Source of the DNA: Frigoriflavimonas asaccharolytica
GTDB taxonomy: Bacteria; Bacteroidota; Bacteroidia; Flavobacteriales; Weeksellaceae
Assembly: GCF_013294015.1 (NCBI RefSeq)
Contig: NZ_JABSNO010000010.1
Span: forward strand, 37,570-101,569
Length of the DNA stretch: 64,000 bases
Reading direction: 5' to 3'
The notes under the pieces were generated by a model. It had not been told where the DNA came from, made no database searches, and saw only the letters and a program-made list of their open reading frames with translations. Each line of letters begins with the position of its first letter. Positions within the stretch are counted from its first letter, which is position 1. Position numbers and translations under genes: made by a program. Below are positions 1 through 8,804 of this stretch, one piece after another.

Positions 1-594
1 GAGTTCTTTTTGCAAATTTGCTCTTGCTATTGCTTCATATTTATGAAAATAAAATTCAGTTTGAAAAATTTGTTCTTTTTCCAGAAAGTGAATTAAAACC
101 TTTCTTCTTCCAGGATTATAAATTAAACTAGGATAAATGCGATATTCTTTCCGGATCTTTTTACTATAATCACAATACAACTCCCATTCCTGACCTAATA
201 CAGAAAGGTCAAAATCTACCATCCATTTTTCATCATTTGTTCTTGCTTCATGATTTTTGGTTGCCAAAATCAAATTTTCAATAATATTATTATCTACTAC
301 ACAATTTTTAAATATACTTCTAGCATATTCTGCGCTCTTTTCTTCATTATCATTTGCAGTTACTTTATATATAATATCGTGATAAAATATGGCTACAGCA
401 ACCTCTACAGGATTTTGCAATTTGTGTAAATGCAATTCATATTGAAGAAACATCTGTTGCAAATGATCTAAATTATGATATTTTCTAAATTTTTGCGAAT
501 AGAAATTACTCAAATCATTCCAAAGTGAAACCCTTTCCACTTCAGAAAAGTTTAAATTTTTAAGGAGTAAATAAAAACGCTCTTGTAAGATCAT
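1..594 (-). CDS. HD-domain metal-dependent phosphohydrolase, partial (3' end outside window)
   Basis: An open frame starts with ATG at 594 and runs off the left edge, so about 198 residues are visible. It begins MILQERFYLLLKNLNF and carries YHNLDHL (about residues 39-45) and FYHDIIY (about 70-76), the paired His and His-Asp motifs of the predicted HD-superfamily phosphohydrolases of the COG4339 type. This family is usually about 200 residues, so little is probably missing. It lies 22 bases downstream of the HopJ-family gene and is presumably the last gene of the helicase operon. The substrate of this family is not known; a nucleotide is possible. Family call fairly sure, function unknown. Confidence 0.75.
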   Translation of the reverse strand, partial: MILQERFYLLLKNLNFSEVERVSLWNDLSNFYSQKFRKYHNLDHLQQMFLQYELHLHKLQNPVEVAVAIFYHDIIYKVTANDNEEKSAEYARSIFKNCVVDNNIIENLILATKNHEARTNDEKWMVDFDLSVLGQEWELYCDYSKKIRKEYRIYPSLIYNPGRRKVLIHFLEKEQIFQTEFYFHKYEAIARANLQKEL

Positions 595-616
595 AGATTG
601 TATTGTTTATATAAAA

Positions 617-949
617 TCATTTCCTCTGCAAAGCTTCCCCTTCAAAAGAAATTCCTTCCCAACCAAATTCCATAAAATTCCGAATATTTTGATGATCATT
701 TCCTTCCAGATTTTTCAATACATCTTCGCGGTAAAATGCACCAAAAAGTGCTAAAGTTTCCTCTTTTGAAAGGTTTTGTAATTTCGCAAAACTAAATATT
801 TTGCAAGAACCGTTATTCTGATTTTCCTCATTTGTTAAATTTCCATTAGTGAATTTCGTTGGTGCGAAATTATAGTGTTCATCGATATATGCGATTACAT
901 AACTAAAATCAATACTTTCCGGTTTGCTCTTTAATTGTTCTATTATCAT
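617..949 (-). CDS. HopJ-family protein
   Basis: A 110-residue protein with the family signature: FTNGNLTNEENQNNGSC (about residues 33-49), then LSKEETLALFGAFYREDVL and GNDHQNIRNFMEFGW. Database entries call the family HopJ type III effector, but it is widespread in free-living bacteria without type III secretion, so the name says little about function here. Its ATG (947-949) overlaps the stop of the upstream helicase gene in an ATGA arrangement, implying translational coupling, and the HD-domain gene follows after 22 bases. There is no signal peptide or membrane segment, so it is probably cytoplasmic. The role is unknown; coupling to a nucleic-acid helicase is the only contextual hint. Confidence 0.8.
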   Translation of the reverse strand: MIIEQLKSKPESIDFSYVIAYIDEHYNFAPTKFTNGNLTNEENQNNGSCKIFSFAKLQNLSKEETLALFGAFYREDVLKNLEGNDHQNIRNFMEFGWEGISFEGEALQRK

Positions 950-3900
950 TCTATTTTTCTTATTATTTTTTGTAATTCAGCATCTAAATTTTGCCAGCAA
1001 TTCTGGCTCCAAATTCTAACATATCCAAAACCAGAATTCTCTAAAATTTTGCCTTTGTGTAAATCTTCTAAGTAAGCCAAATTTCCAGAATATTGATCCT
1101 TGCTCATGCATTCTACAACGACAGATTTTCCGTCTGGCTTTTCTATCAATAAATCTAATAAATAGCCTCCAAACTGATGGTTTTTAAGAATTTTCAGGTT
1201 AGGAAATCTTTCTTTTAAAACAAAATAAATTTGGTCTACAAACAATGTAGATTCATATTCACTTTTAGCTGATTCTGTAAAACCGAAAACATCTAAAATA
1301 GTTAAAATTTCTTTTCTTTGAATCTCGTTTTCATCGCTCACAGCTTTACAATAAGCCAAATACGCGTAAAAAACCGCCTTCCTATTATTCGCGCCTTCTT
1401 CCTCTAGTGCAGTTTTATAATTCATGAAAAAATCTTCTGGTATAGAATTGCAGATATAGATTTTCTCCTTCGCTCTTGTGATAATTACATTCAATAATTT
1501 ATAACCTTTCGTATGATTTACGGGTCCAAAACTTTGCACAAATTTGCCGCTTCGTTTTTTACCATACGTGGTAGAAATAATGATGATATCTCGCTCGTCA
1601 CCTTGTATATTTTCAAGATTTTTAATGAATAATCCCGCTGCTTCTAATCCTTGTATTTTCTCTCTAAACGCTTCATTTTCTGGCAAAGCCGCTTGATGCA
1701 AAATTTGTCTTTTAATGTAATTTCTTTGGGTAATATTAAAAGTAGCAATTCCCACAGATGGATAAGTTCCATCTTTTTTAGGATGAATACTTTTCAGAAT
1801 TTCTATCACTTTTTGAGTTTCCAATTCATTGATGTGGTCTTCAAAAATGCCATTTACTTGAAAAAATTCAATTGGCTTCATAGTAGATTGCGTTGGCAAT
1901 GGTTTCAATCTCGCATTGTAGAAAGCGTGGTTAGAAAAGTCTATTAAATAAGGATGTTTAGATCGGTAATGAAAATCCAAATGGTTCTTTTCAAAATTGT
2001 TTTCCATCGCAAAATCCAGCAATGATTCGATATTAAGCATCGCATTTTTGTAGGTAATCACTTCATTTTCTGCTTCCAAATCATCTTCATCTTCTATGCT
2101 GCCTTCAAAGACTTTAGAGAAATAATTAGAAGGTGGCATTTGGTGTTCATCTCCTGCAATAATTACTGTTTTACCTTTCAAAACTGCGGGCAGATTATCT
2201 TCTAATTTTAACTGGCTGGCTTCATCAAAAACGACATTATCAAAGTAGAAATTTTTATCTTGAAAAAGGTTACTGCAAACATCTGGCGTCGTTAAAATTA
2301 TAGGAAAAAAGGTGGTGAAAAGATCGCTGTCTTTCTGCGCAATTTGCCTTAATGTTAATCGGGAATGGTTGGTACTGCTGCGTTTGTTGTAAAGATTGGC
2401 AACCGTAACCTCTTTATTTAATTTCTCGAAATTTTTAACGGCATTTTGTTGCTCCAAATTCCAATATTGCGCTATAAAACTTTTTTGTGTGATGCCATAA
2501 AACTTTAATTTTTTAATGATATCAGCATATTCATTTTCGTTAAAATTAAGGTTTTCAGAGCTCCATTTATTAAGCAGAAGCGGAAAATAATTGCCCAAAA
2601 AAGAAGCTTCCCAATTGTTTAAAGGATATAATTTTTCAAGTAAATTCTGCTGAAAACGGGATAGATTTTGGTAATAACTAAACCAATTGTATTCTAACAA
2701 TAAGGGGTTTTCTGGATTATTTCGTAAGTTTTTAAAATTTTCTAAAACTGTTTCTATTTGAATTTTTATTTCAGAATACGTACTACCAAACTTGTTTTCT
2801 TTCAGCCAGTTTTCTTTATTGATCAGATTTCTCAATTGTTGAATTTTATTTGAAATCTCAGTAAAATCTTTATCAGAATTGTTTTTATCGAAGGTGTTTA
2901 GAAAATCTATTGAATTATAATTTTCCTCAATCGTTGTAAAAAATTGGTTTTTAGCGAGCTCTACTTCAGAACGGTATTTTAAAATTTCATTTTTATTATT
3001 AAACAAATTATCAGAAATCGCAATATTTGGCAATAATGGCTTCAAACTTATTTCCTTCACCGCAGAAGAAATTTCTACCAACCGCTTCTGCTTCTGGATT
3101 GATTTCTTTTTTGCACCCGAGAAAAAGGCGGCTATTTTATAAAAAAATTGATTGGTTACTTCAGGCAGATATTCCTCAGAATTATGAATTAAAGTAGACG
3201 TTAAAACCTCAGTTTCATTTATTAAAAGTTCTACATTTTGCAAATTTTGTCCAAATTCGTTTCTTCTATTTTCTATAAAAACGGGCTTATATTCTACAAT
3301 CAGCCTTTGAATTTCGTTCCAAATCCTTCTATAATTTTCAAAGGAAGTATCTAATCTTTGCAAACTTTGATGGTAATTTTCTTTTATAAAAAGACCATTA
3401 TTAATGAAACTTTTAGAAATATAAGGTTGATATTCTTTATAAATCGGCGCTCCAACTTGAATTAGATGCTCTATTTCTTTAAACTCATCCGCAGAAAAAG
3501 TAAAGTTGAAGCTTTCTAAACCAAGCACTTCTTTTTCTGCTTCGTAATTCAAAATATGCCCAACTATTTCGGTTCTATTTTTATCTGGAATTATATCTGT
3601 ATTTAGCAATTGATGAACGGTATTGATACTTTCTTGGTGTTTAGAAATCTCCAAAATATGATTATTTAGAGTTTCCAAAGAATTGATTGCAATCGCTTTT
3701 TTAAAATCTGCCGAATCAATCGTATTTCGCACAGCATTCACCACCAATTTTCGATCCGTTGCACTATCTTTCACCATCGTACAATAGCGCTCATAACCTA
3801 ATTTTTGCAGCGCAATATAAAGCACTTCCAAAGCAGTTTGTTTCTCGCAAACCACAATTGTCTTTTGCTTATTTTCTAAAGCATTAACCAAAACCGCCGT

Positions 3901-4944
3901 TAAAGTCTGACTTTTCCCCGTTCCAGGTGGCCCTTGAATCAAAATTCTATTTTGAGATTTCAAAGACTCCAAAATATTCTGCTGAGAAGGATCCGTTTCC
4001 ACCGAAGTAATGGATTGAAACGGCAACTTCGCGGCAATTTCTAAAGCTTTAAAATTGCTTTTTAAAGCTTCATAATCATTAATTATATTTTGTTTCTGAA
4101 CTTCAAAAATGGAAAATATTCCCGATTTTGTGATAGTAGCATCGCCTTTCTTTGGCAACAATGCATCGTACTCAATTTTGCTTTGTATTTTAGGAATTCG
4201 CTCGTAATTATTTAAAATAAAATCCAGATTTTGCGTCACTTTTAGTTGGCGCAAAATAGAATCGCAAATATCAAAAAGTTCAGGTTTGTCTATCTTTCCA
4301 TCTGCGAGCATTTGCTCTGGTATTTGCTCCAATGTAATTCCAGAATCGCCTTGTAAATGATTGATGAGCACATCGTTTATATAAATAGGATCTTCTTCCG
4401 TTCGGCAGATTTCCCAAGTATTCATTTCATTGGTCGCCTTTATTGCAACAGACCAAATCAGCAATGGCGCGACGGTAATCTGGCCATCAGAAAGATCTTT
4501 CCTCACCAAAAGTGGAAAACCAAAACCCAGAGAATTGACCCCTTTTTCAGAAAATATCACTTCATTTTGAAAAATAAGATTCTCTAAATTCCGCTTCAGT
4601 TTTTCTTTAGATTGATCTTCCTTTTCGTTGGTTGCATTTTTTTGCACCATGCCAAGCTTTGCATCTTCCTCATCTTCCTCATTTTCGTTGAAATAATCCC
4701 GTTTCTTTTCAGGAATTTCTTCAATAAATTGATCATGCACAGAAAATTTAAAAGAAACATTTTTCGTTGTCAAAAGATCCACGATAAAATACTCGGGCAA
4801 ACTTTGATGTATAGCCGCCAATTGCGCCAAATCTAGTTTATACCGAGAATTGCCCGGAATTGCATTCAGATGAACACCTCTTCGGTTACCGGTTTTTAGT
4901 TTATTCTGAAAAGCAGAGAAAATTTCTGGAGTGAGCTTGTGCAT
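946..4944 (-). CDS. Large SF1 (Upf1/Dna2-like) helicase with C-terminal REase-like domain
   Basis: A 1332-residue cytoplasmic protein. Walker A GPPGTGKSQT lies near residue 338 and Walker B VVFDEASQL near 906, followed by GDEHQMPPS (motif III), HYRSKHP (motif IV), NIQGDERDIIIIS (motif V) and LLNVIITRAK (motif VI), the AAA_11/AAA_12 set of SF1B helicases. About 560 helical residues separate Walker A and B. The end (about 1230-1310) resembles the MTES_1575/Vsr-like nuclease fold: GYLLDLLIEKPDGKSVVVEC, then GFGYVRIWSQNCW, matching the family's D...ExC and RIWS pattern. I chose ATG 4944 (MHKLTPEIF) over an in-frame start at 5013, because the extra 23 residues are hydrophobic and unlike a cytosolic N-terminus. 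It is first in an overlapping three-gene operon. Similar helicase-nuclease proteins occur in antiphage and plasmid-defence loci; that role here is inference. Confidence 0.85.
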   Translation of the reverse strand: MHKLTPEIFSAFQNKLKTGNRRGVHLNAIPGNSRYKLDLAQLAAIHQSLPEYFIVDLLTTKNVSFKFSVHDQFIEEIPEKKRDYFNENEEDEEDAKLGMVQKNATNEKEDQSKEKLKRNLENLIFQNEVIFSEKGVNSLGFGFPLLVRKDLSDGQITVAPLLIWSVAIKATNEMNTWEICRTEEDPIYINDVLINHLQGDSGITLEQIPEQMLADGKIDKPELFDICDSILRQLKVTQNLDFILNNYERIPKIQSKIEYDALLPKKGDATITKSGIFSIFEVQKQNIINDYEALKSNFKALEIAAKLPFQSITSVETDPSQQNILESLKSQNRILIQGPPGTGKSQTLTAVLVNALENKQKTIVVCEKQTALEVLYIALQKLGYERYCTMVKDSATDRKLVVNAVRNTIDSADFKKAIAINSLETLNNHILEISKHQESINTVHQLLNTDIIPDKNRTEIVGHILNYEAEKEVLGLESFNFTFSADEFKEIEHLIQVGAPIYKEYQPYISKSFINNGLFIKENYHQSLQRLDTSFENYRRIWNEIQRLIVEYKPVFIENRRNEFGQNLQNVELLINETEVLTSTLIHNSEEYLPEVTNQFFYKIAAFFSGAKKKSIQKQKRLVEISSAVKEISLKPLLPNIAISDNLFNNKNEILKYRSEVELAKNQFFTTIEENYNSIDFLNTFDKNNSDKDFTEISNKIQQLRNLINKENWLKENKFGSTYSEIKIQIETVLENFKNLRNNPENPLLLEYNWFSYYQNLSRFQQNLLEKLYPLNNWEASFLGNYFPLLLNKWSSENLNFNENEYADIIKKLKFYGITQKSFIAQYWNLEQQNAVKNFEKLNKEVTVANLYNKRSSTNHSRLTLRQIAQKDSDLFTTFFPIILTTPDVCSNLFQDKNFYFDNVVFDEASQLKLEDNLPAVLKGKTVIIAGDEHQMPPSNYFSKVFEGSIEDEDDLEAENEVITYKNAMLNIESLLDFAMENNFEKNHLDFHYRSKHPYLIDFSNHAFYNARLKPLPTQSTMKPIEFFQVNGIFEDHINELETQKVIEILKSIHPKKDGTYPSVGIATFNITQRNYIKRQILHQAALPENEAFREKIQGLEAAGLFIKNLENIQGDERDIIIISTTYGKKRSGKFVQSFGPVNHTKGYKLLNVIITRAKEKIYICNSIPEDFFMNYKTALEEEGANNRKAVFYAYLAYCKAVSDENEIQRKEILTILDVFGFTESAKSEYESTLFVDQIYFVLKERFPNLKILKNHQFGGYLLDLLIEKPDGKSVVVECMSKDQYSGNLAYLEDLHKGKILENSGFGYVRIWSQNCWQNLDAELQKIIRKIE

Positions 4945-5049
4945 TTGTGTAGGACTTGCAGTAAATTTATAAATAAAAAATAAGGTATTCTGCGTTAAGC
5001 AAAATATTATCATGTAGAATTTAAAATTCCATTAACTAAAAGCAGATAA

Positions 5050-5283
<234 letters not shown>

Positions 5284-5339
5284 ATTTGATAATATTTAAA
5301 CACTTTGCGTATATTTGAAATTACAGAAATATTTTGGAA

Positions 5340-7448
5340 ATGACTAAGAATGTACCAACCTTTATAACAGCAAAAGATTTATCTTTTTCAGGGATTTTGC
5401 ACGATATTAAAAAATCTCCTACTAGTTTATCACCCATATTTGAAGCTTTTACTAATGCTTTGGAATCTTTGAAGACTAAGAAGAAAAATGATAATAAATT
5501 TGGAAATGGTAAGATTGTCTTAACAATATTTGCTGATGAATTAACTGACAGTAATTCTGAATTCCGAGCACTTGAAATCTTTGATAATGGGATAGGTTTC
5601 AATGATTTGGAATTTAAAAGATTTAATACATTTAAAGATAATTCAAAGGGGTTTAAAAACCTTGGGTCTGGTCGAATTCAGTTTGTGCATTTTTTTGAAA
5701 GAACAATAGTTGAAAGTGTATTTAGGCAAGGTGATGAATATTTTGAAAGAGAGTTTTTGGTTTCAAAAAGTAAGTCATTTCTTAATAATAATGCAATAGT
5801 TAAACAAAATTTTTCTCGTATTACAAATAAAAAGGAAACTTATACAAGAGTTACTTTTACAAGTCTCTTAGAACAAAGCCAAAAATATAATTCTTTAAAT
5901 GATGATTCTTTGAAGGAAGAATTAATAAAAAGATACCTACACTATTTCTGTTTTAATTCAAATGAAATACCCGAAATTACTATTCATTTTTACATTGATA
6001 ATGTTATAAAATCTACTTCTACAATTACTAAATATGATATTCCAAAATATGATAAAAAGCAAAATTTTGTAGTAAACTACAGTAAAGCAAGTGATGATGC
6101 CAGAACAATTGAAAAATCGGACAAAACAGAATCCTTCCTTATAACTACTTTCAAAGTTCAAAAGAAATTATTAGACGTTAATGACTTAAAATTAATATCT
6201 AAAGGAGAAGTTGTAGAGGACACTAAAATCAATTTGACAGGCATCTCAAAAAATGACAATATTAATGGAAACAAATATCTCGTACTTATTTCGGGAAATT
6301 ATATTGATGAAAAAGACACTGATATACGAGGCGAATTAGATATCCCTTCGAAAAATTCTAATAAAGTGTTTAATGCTTTTAGTACAGAAATCATTTTTCT
6401 AGAGGATATTGAAATAAATGCTAACGCTAAGTTGAAAATTTTATATCCAGAAATTGAGCAAATTATCGTAAAACATGAAAAAGAGTTGGAACTTTTAAAA
6501 GAAATGTTCCTTATTGAAGAGGATGAAAATGTTGATATATCTTTCAATGACGACGACAAAAAAATACTGGAAAAATTTTATGTAGCACAAGCTAATAAAG
6601 AAGCAAGAATTGATGCATCGATAAAAGAGTCAATTGATAGATTAGAGCATTTAGATACAACATCTAAGGATTATGAGGATGAATTAGAAAAAGAAATAAA
6701 TAAATTAGTTAAAATTCTACCTGAGCAAAATAAGAGAACTTTAAGCCATTACGTTGCAAGAAGAAAACTAGTTCTTGAATTATTTTCTAAAATAATCGAT
6801 AAAAAACTTAAGATTCAAAATGATGGATCACGAGAAAAAGATGAAGCACTAATTCACAACCTTCTATTTACACAAAAATCAACAAATAGTTACGGAAGTG
6901 ATTTATGGATTTTGAACGAAGAATTTATTTATTTTAAAGGTAACTCAGAATTTCTTTTAAGGAATTTAGAATTGAACAATAAAAAAGTTTTTCGAACTGA
7001 ATTTAAAGAAGAAGAGGAAAAATATTTGAATTCTCTTGGAAAAAATCGTTTAGATCAACGACCTGATGTTCTTCTATTTCCAGAGGAAGGAAAATGTATC
7101 ATAATAGAATTTAAGGCGCCAAAAGTTAATGCTTCTGACCATCTAACTCAGATAAATAAGTATGCTTCTTTAATAAGGAATTACACAGCAAAAGAATTTG
7201 AGATAAAAATGTTTTACGGCTATTTAATTGGAGAGGGAATTGAACAAAGAGATGTGCAAGGAAATGTTTCTACGTTTGAACATTCTCAAAACTTTGATTA
7301 CTTATACAGCCCTTCTCAAAAAGTAATTGGTTTTGATGGAAATGAAAATGGTTCAATTTACACAGAGGTTTTAAAATATTCATCATTACTAGCCAGGGCT
7401 GAATTGAGGAATAAAATATTCATTGAAAAATTAGGATTAAAAATATAG
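5340..7448 (+). CDS. GHKL (Hsp90-like) ATPase fused to PD-(D/E)XK nuclease domain
   Basis: A 702-residue cytoplasmic protein. The N-terminus has the Bergerat ATP-binding set: N-box EAFTNALES (35-43, E35 and N39), G1 box DNGIGF (82-87) and a GSGRIQFVHFF G2-like segment (109-119). A middle, partly helical and acidic region (about 370-480) links to a C-terminal nuclease core: D576 in RPDVLLFP, then E590 and K592 in IIIEFKAPK, the D-x13-ExK pattern of PD-(D/E)XK enzymes. ATG 5340 is preferred to the TTG two codons upstream. It stands alone, with a terminator-like hairpin downstream at 7567-7596. Stand-alone GHKL ATPases joined to nucleases are known from the MORC/paraMORC-type conflict proteins. 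A defence role is inferred, not shown. I cannot name the exact family. Confidence 0.8.
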   Translation: MTKNVPTFITAKDLSFSGILHDIKKSPTSLSPIFEAFTNALESLKTKKKNDNKFGNGKIVLTIFADELTDSNSEFRALEIFDNGIGFNDLEFKRFNTFKDNSKGFKNLGSGRIQFVHFFERTIVESVFRQGDEYFEREFLVSKSKSFLNNNAIVKQNFSRITNKKETYTRVTFTSLLEQSQKYNSLNDDSLKEELIKRYLHYFCFNSNEIPEITIHFYIDNVIKSTSTITKYDIPKYDKKQNFVVNYSKASDDARTIEKSDKTESFLITTFKVQKKLLDVNDLKLISKGEVVEDTKINLTGISKNDNINGNKYLVLISGNYIDEKDTDIRGELDIPSKNSNKVFNAFSTEIIFLEDIEINANAKLKILYPEIEQIIVKHEKELELLKEMFLIEEDENVDISFNDDDKKILEKFYVAQANKEARIDASIKESIDRLEHLDTTSKDYEDELEKEINKLVKILPEQNKRTLSHYVARRKLVLELFSKIIDKKLKIQNDGSREKDEALIHNLLFTQKSTNSYGSDLWILNEEFIYFKGNSEFLLRNLELNNKKVFRTEFKEEEEKYLNSLGKNRLDQRPDVLLFPEEGKCIIIEFKAPKVNASDHLTQINKYASLIRNYTAKEFEIKMFYGYLIGEGIEQRDVQGNVSTFEHSQNFDYLYSPSQKVIGFDGNENGSIYTEVLKYSSLLARAELRNKIFIEKLGLKI

Positions 7449-7525
7449 TTTATGAAAATTGAAGAATTTTTTTTATGGAAGTGAAAATTTAGATAGGTTT
7501 GTATTAAAACCACTTTGGCCCAGCT

Positions 7526-7548
7526 GGCGCGAGCGTCACGCTCGTGTC
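7526..7548. repeat. GC-rich REP-like hairpin
   Basis: CGAGCGT-C-ACGCTCG (7530-7544) is a perfect inverted repeat, extended by G-C and G-T pairs to 7526-7548. It is much more GC-rich than its surroundings and lies between the ATPase-nuclease stop and the terminator hairpin. Its form (GC-rich palindrome, intergenic) is like REP elements, but no REP-associated transposase is in the window and no second copy was seen. Confidence 0.5.
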
Positions 7549-7566
7549 AAAGAAAAAAAACCTACT

Positions 7567-7596
7567 CTCCAAAGTCTCCCAACTTTGGAGTTTTTT
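7567..7596 (+). terminator. Rho-independent terminator, ATPase-nuclease gene
   Basis: A nine-pair stem, CTCCAAAGT (7567-7575) with ACTTTGGAG (7582-7590), a six-base loop and six T (7591-7596). It is the nearest plus-strand terminator after the GHKL-nuclease gene, 118 bases beyond its stop. Confidence 0.75.
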
Positions 7597-7608
7597 ATTG
7601 CATAATAT

Positions 7609-7750
7609 CCGCAATATGCAGAAACGTTTCCGCAACTGTTAGAAATGTCTCCACAAGTGATGGAAATGGCTCCGCAACTGGTAGAAATGTCTGCGCAACA
7701 TACAGAAATGCTTGCACAACCTAAAGAAATGGCTCCGCAAGTATGAGAAT
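7609..7750 (+). repeat. 21-bp tandem array, six copies plus a partial, reading as heptads
   Basis: Units start at 7609, 7630, 7651, 7672, 7693 and 7714, each exactly 21 bases, with a partial seventh at 7735. The consensus is CCGCAA, six variable bases, GAAATG, then three variable bases. In one frame each unit reads P-Q-x-x-E-M-x. CAA and GAA are invariant, and ATG is in units 2-6. That frame has a TAA just before the array (7603-7605), no start codon outside it, and a TGA in the seventh unit (7744-7746). It is therefore either a non-coding array or the remnant of a repeat-protein gene. Confidence 0.85.
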
Positions 7751-7842
7751 TCATAAATCTACATTGCGTATTCATTTCTGCAAATAATTGTTTGTGTATT
7801 TATGTTATTATTTAATACATTTACACCTAAATACAACAAACA

Positions 7843-8553
7843 ATGGAAAATCCTGAAAACCAAAATCCCAACAGTGGAAAGAGTATTGTGAGAAATCAAT
7901 ACATTTCTGCAGAACAATTGATAACGAAAATGAAAATTGCGTTCACCAACGCAAAAGAACCTGAAATCTTACCAGAATTAGAAACGGTAGGTATAGACCA
8001 AAAAAATTTAGATGATTATCTTACGGAAATTACCAATCTAGAGCAACTTAGCCAACAACAGATCAAGGAATATGGGGAGCAATATGCAGAAACGGATAAA
8101 TTTAATGCAAAAAGGGCAGAAATCGACAACCTGTATACACGCCATCGCAATCTTGCAAAGATCGTCTTCAAAGACGATCGACAAGCGAATACTACTCTCG
8201 GAATTGATGCTGGCCGCAAGCAGGCATTCGCTGCCTGGTATCAACAGGTAAGTAATTTTTATGCGCAATTGCTTGCCAACGCAGATTTTAAAACAAAAGC
8301 AGAAGCGGTAAATATAAAAGATACAGATATTACTGCCATGCAAACTGCCCTTCAAGAAGTTTCTGCTCTAAAGGAATCTCAAAAAAAGGAACTCGGCGAA
8401 GCGCAAAAAGCCACGGAAACACGTGATGCGGCAATTGATATGCTGTACCCAAAATACACAGAGCTTATTGCTTTTGCTAAAGTGCTTTTCCCAGATGATC
8501 AAACTTTAGAAAAAATGGGCATTGTAGTAAAAAGGAAAGATAATCTACTATAA
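7843..8553 (+). CDS. Helical protein of unknown function, flavobacterial type
   Basis: A 236-residue soluble protein from ATG 7843, rich in Gln, Glu, Lys and Ala, with long predicted helices (for example about residues 55-85 and 165-200, the latter coiled-coil-like). There is no signal peptide, no membrane segment and no catalytic motif that I recognise. Segments such as IVFKDDRQANTTLGI and VLFPDDQTLEKMGI look like two copies of one motif (about residues 107-121 and 212-226), suggesting an internal duplication of a helical unit. It is flanked by the 21-bp array upstream and a long inverted repeat downstream, so it sits alone. Proteins of this general look are common orphans in Bacteroidota; no function can be assigned. 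Confidence 0.75.
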   Translation: MENPENQNPNSGKSIVRNQYISAEQLITKMKIAFTNAKEPEILPELETVGIDQKNLDDYLTEITNLEQLSQQQIKEYGEQYAETDKFNAKRAEIDNLYTRHRNLAKIVFKDDRQANTTLGIDAGRKQAFAAWYQQVSNFYAQLLANADFKTKAEAVNIKDTDITAMQTALQEVSALKESQKKELGEAQKATETRDAAIDMLYPKYTELIAFAKVLFPDDQTLEKMGIVVKRKDNLL

Positions 8554-8577
8554 AAAAGGATAGATTTTTCAATTTTA

Positions 8578-8756
8578 AGAGCCTGTTTAAAATTGTAATA
8601 AAACCACAAAAGAAACAAAAGTTTAAAGAAAATAAATAAGTTTTAAAGTGAAAATAAGAGAATTACACCTTATTTTCACTTTAAAAGAATTCTTTAAACT
8701 CATTCTTTTGTTACTTTTGTGGTTCAAATTTTATTTTTTAAATTTAAAAAGGCTCT
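8578..8756. repeat. Long imperfect inverted repeat (179 bp)
   Basis: The inner arms are a perfect 18-bp inverted repeat (8641-8658 and 8669-8686, TTTTAAAGTG... against ...CACTTTAAAA) around a ten-base loop. Outer arms continue imperfectly: GTTTAAAG against CTTTAAAC, CCACAAAAG against CTTTTGTGG, and AGAGCC (8578-8583) against GGCTCT (8751-8756). It contains no coding frame. The size and structure suit a MITE-like element or a large RNA hairpin; no target duplication is obvious. Confidence 0.65.
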
Positions 8757-8770
8757 AAGATTAAATTAAA

Positions 8771-8798
8771 AAAACCACTCAAAAAATTGAGTGGTTTT
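8771..8798 (-). terminator. Terminator after acyl-CoA dehydrogenase gene
   Basis: The stem AAACCACTCA (8772-8781) pairs with TGAGTGGTTT (8788-8797) around a short A/T loop. On the minus strand it is followed by a run of T, so it terminates the gene ending at 8805. T also follows on the plus strand, so it may work both ways. Confidence 0.75.
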
Positions 8799-8804
8799 GT
8801 ATTT

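Noticed and set aside
617..949. HopJ as a true type III secreted effector
   Set aside because: No type III secretion genes are present, the family occurs in many non-pathogens, and the gene is coupled to a cytosolic helicase.
7609..7750. 21-bp tandem repeats as a CRISPR array
   Set aside because: Units are directly adjacent with no spacers, and there are no cas genes in the window.
7515..7775. Long open frames on both strands across the 21-bp array that look like Cys- or Asn-rich proteins
   Set aside because: They arise because a 21-base period keeps every frame open. They start in the hairpin and terminator, have no homology signal, and their composition is just the repeat read in other frames.
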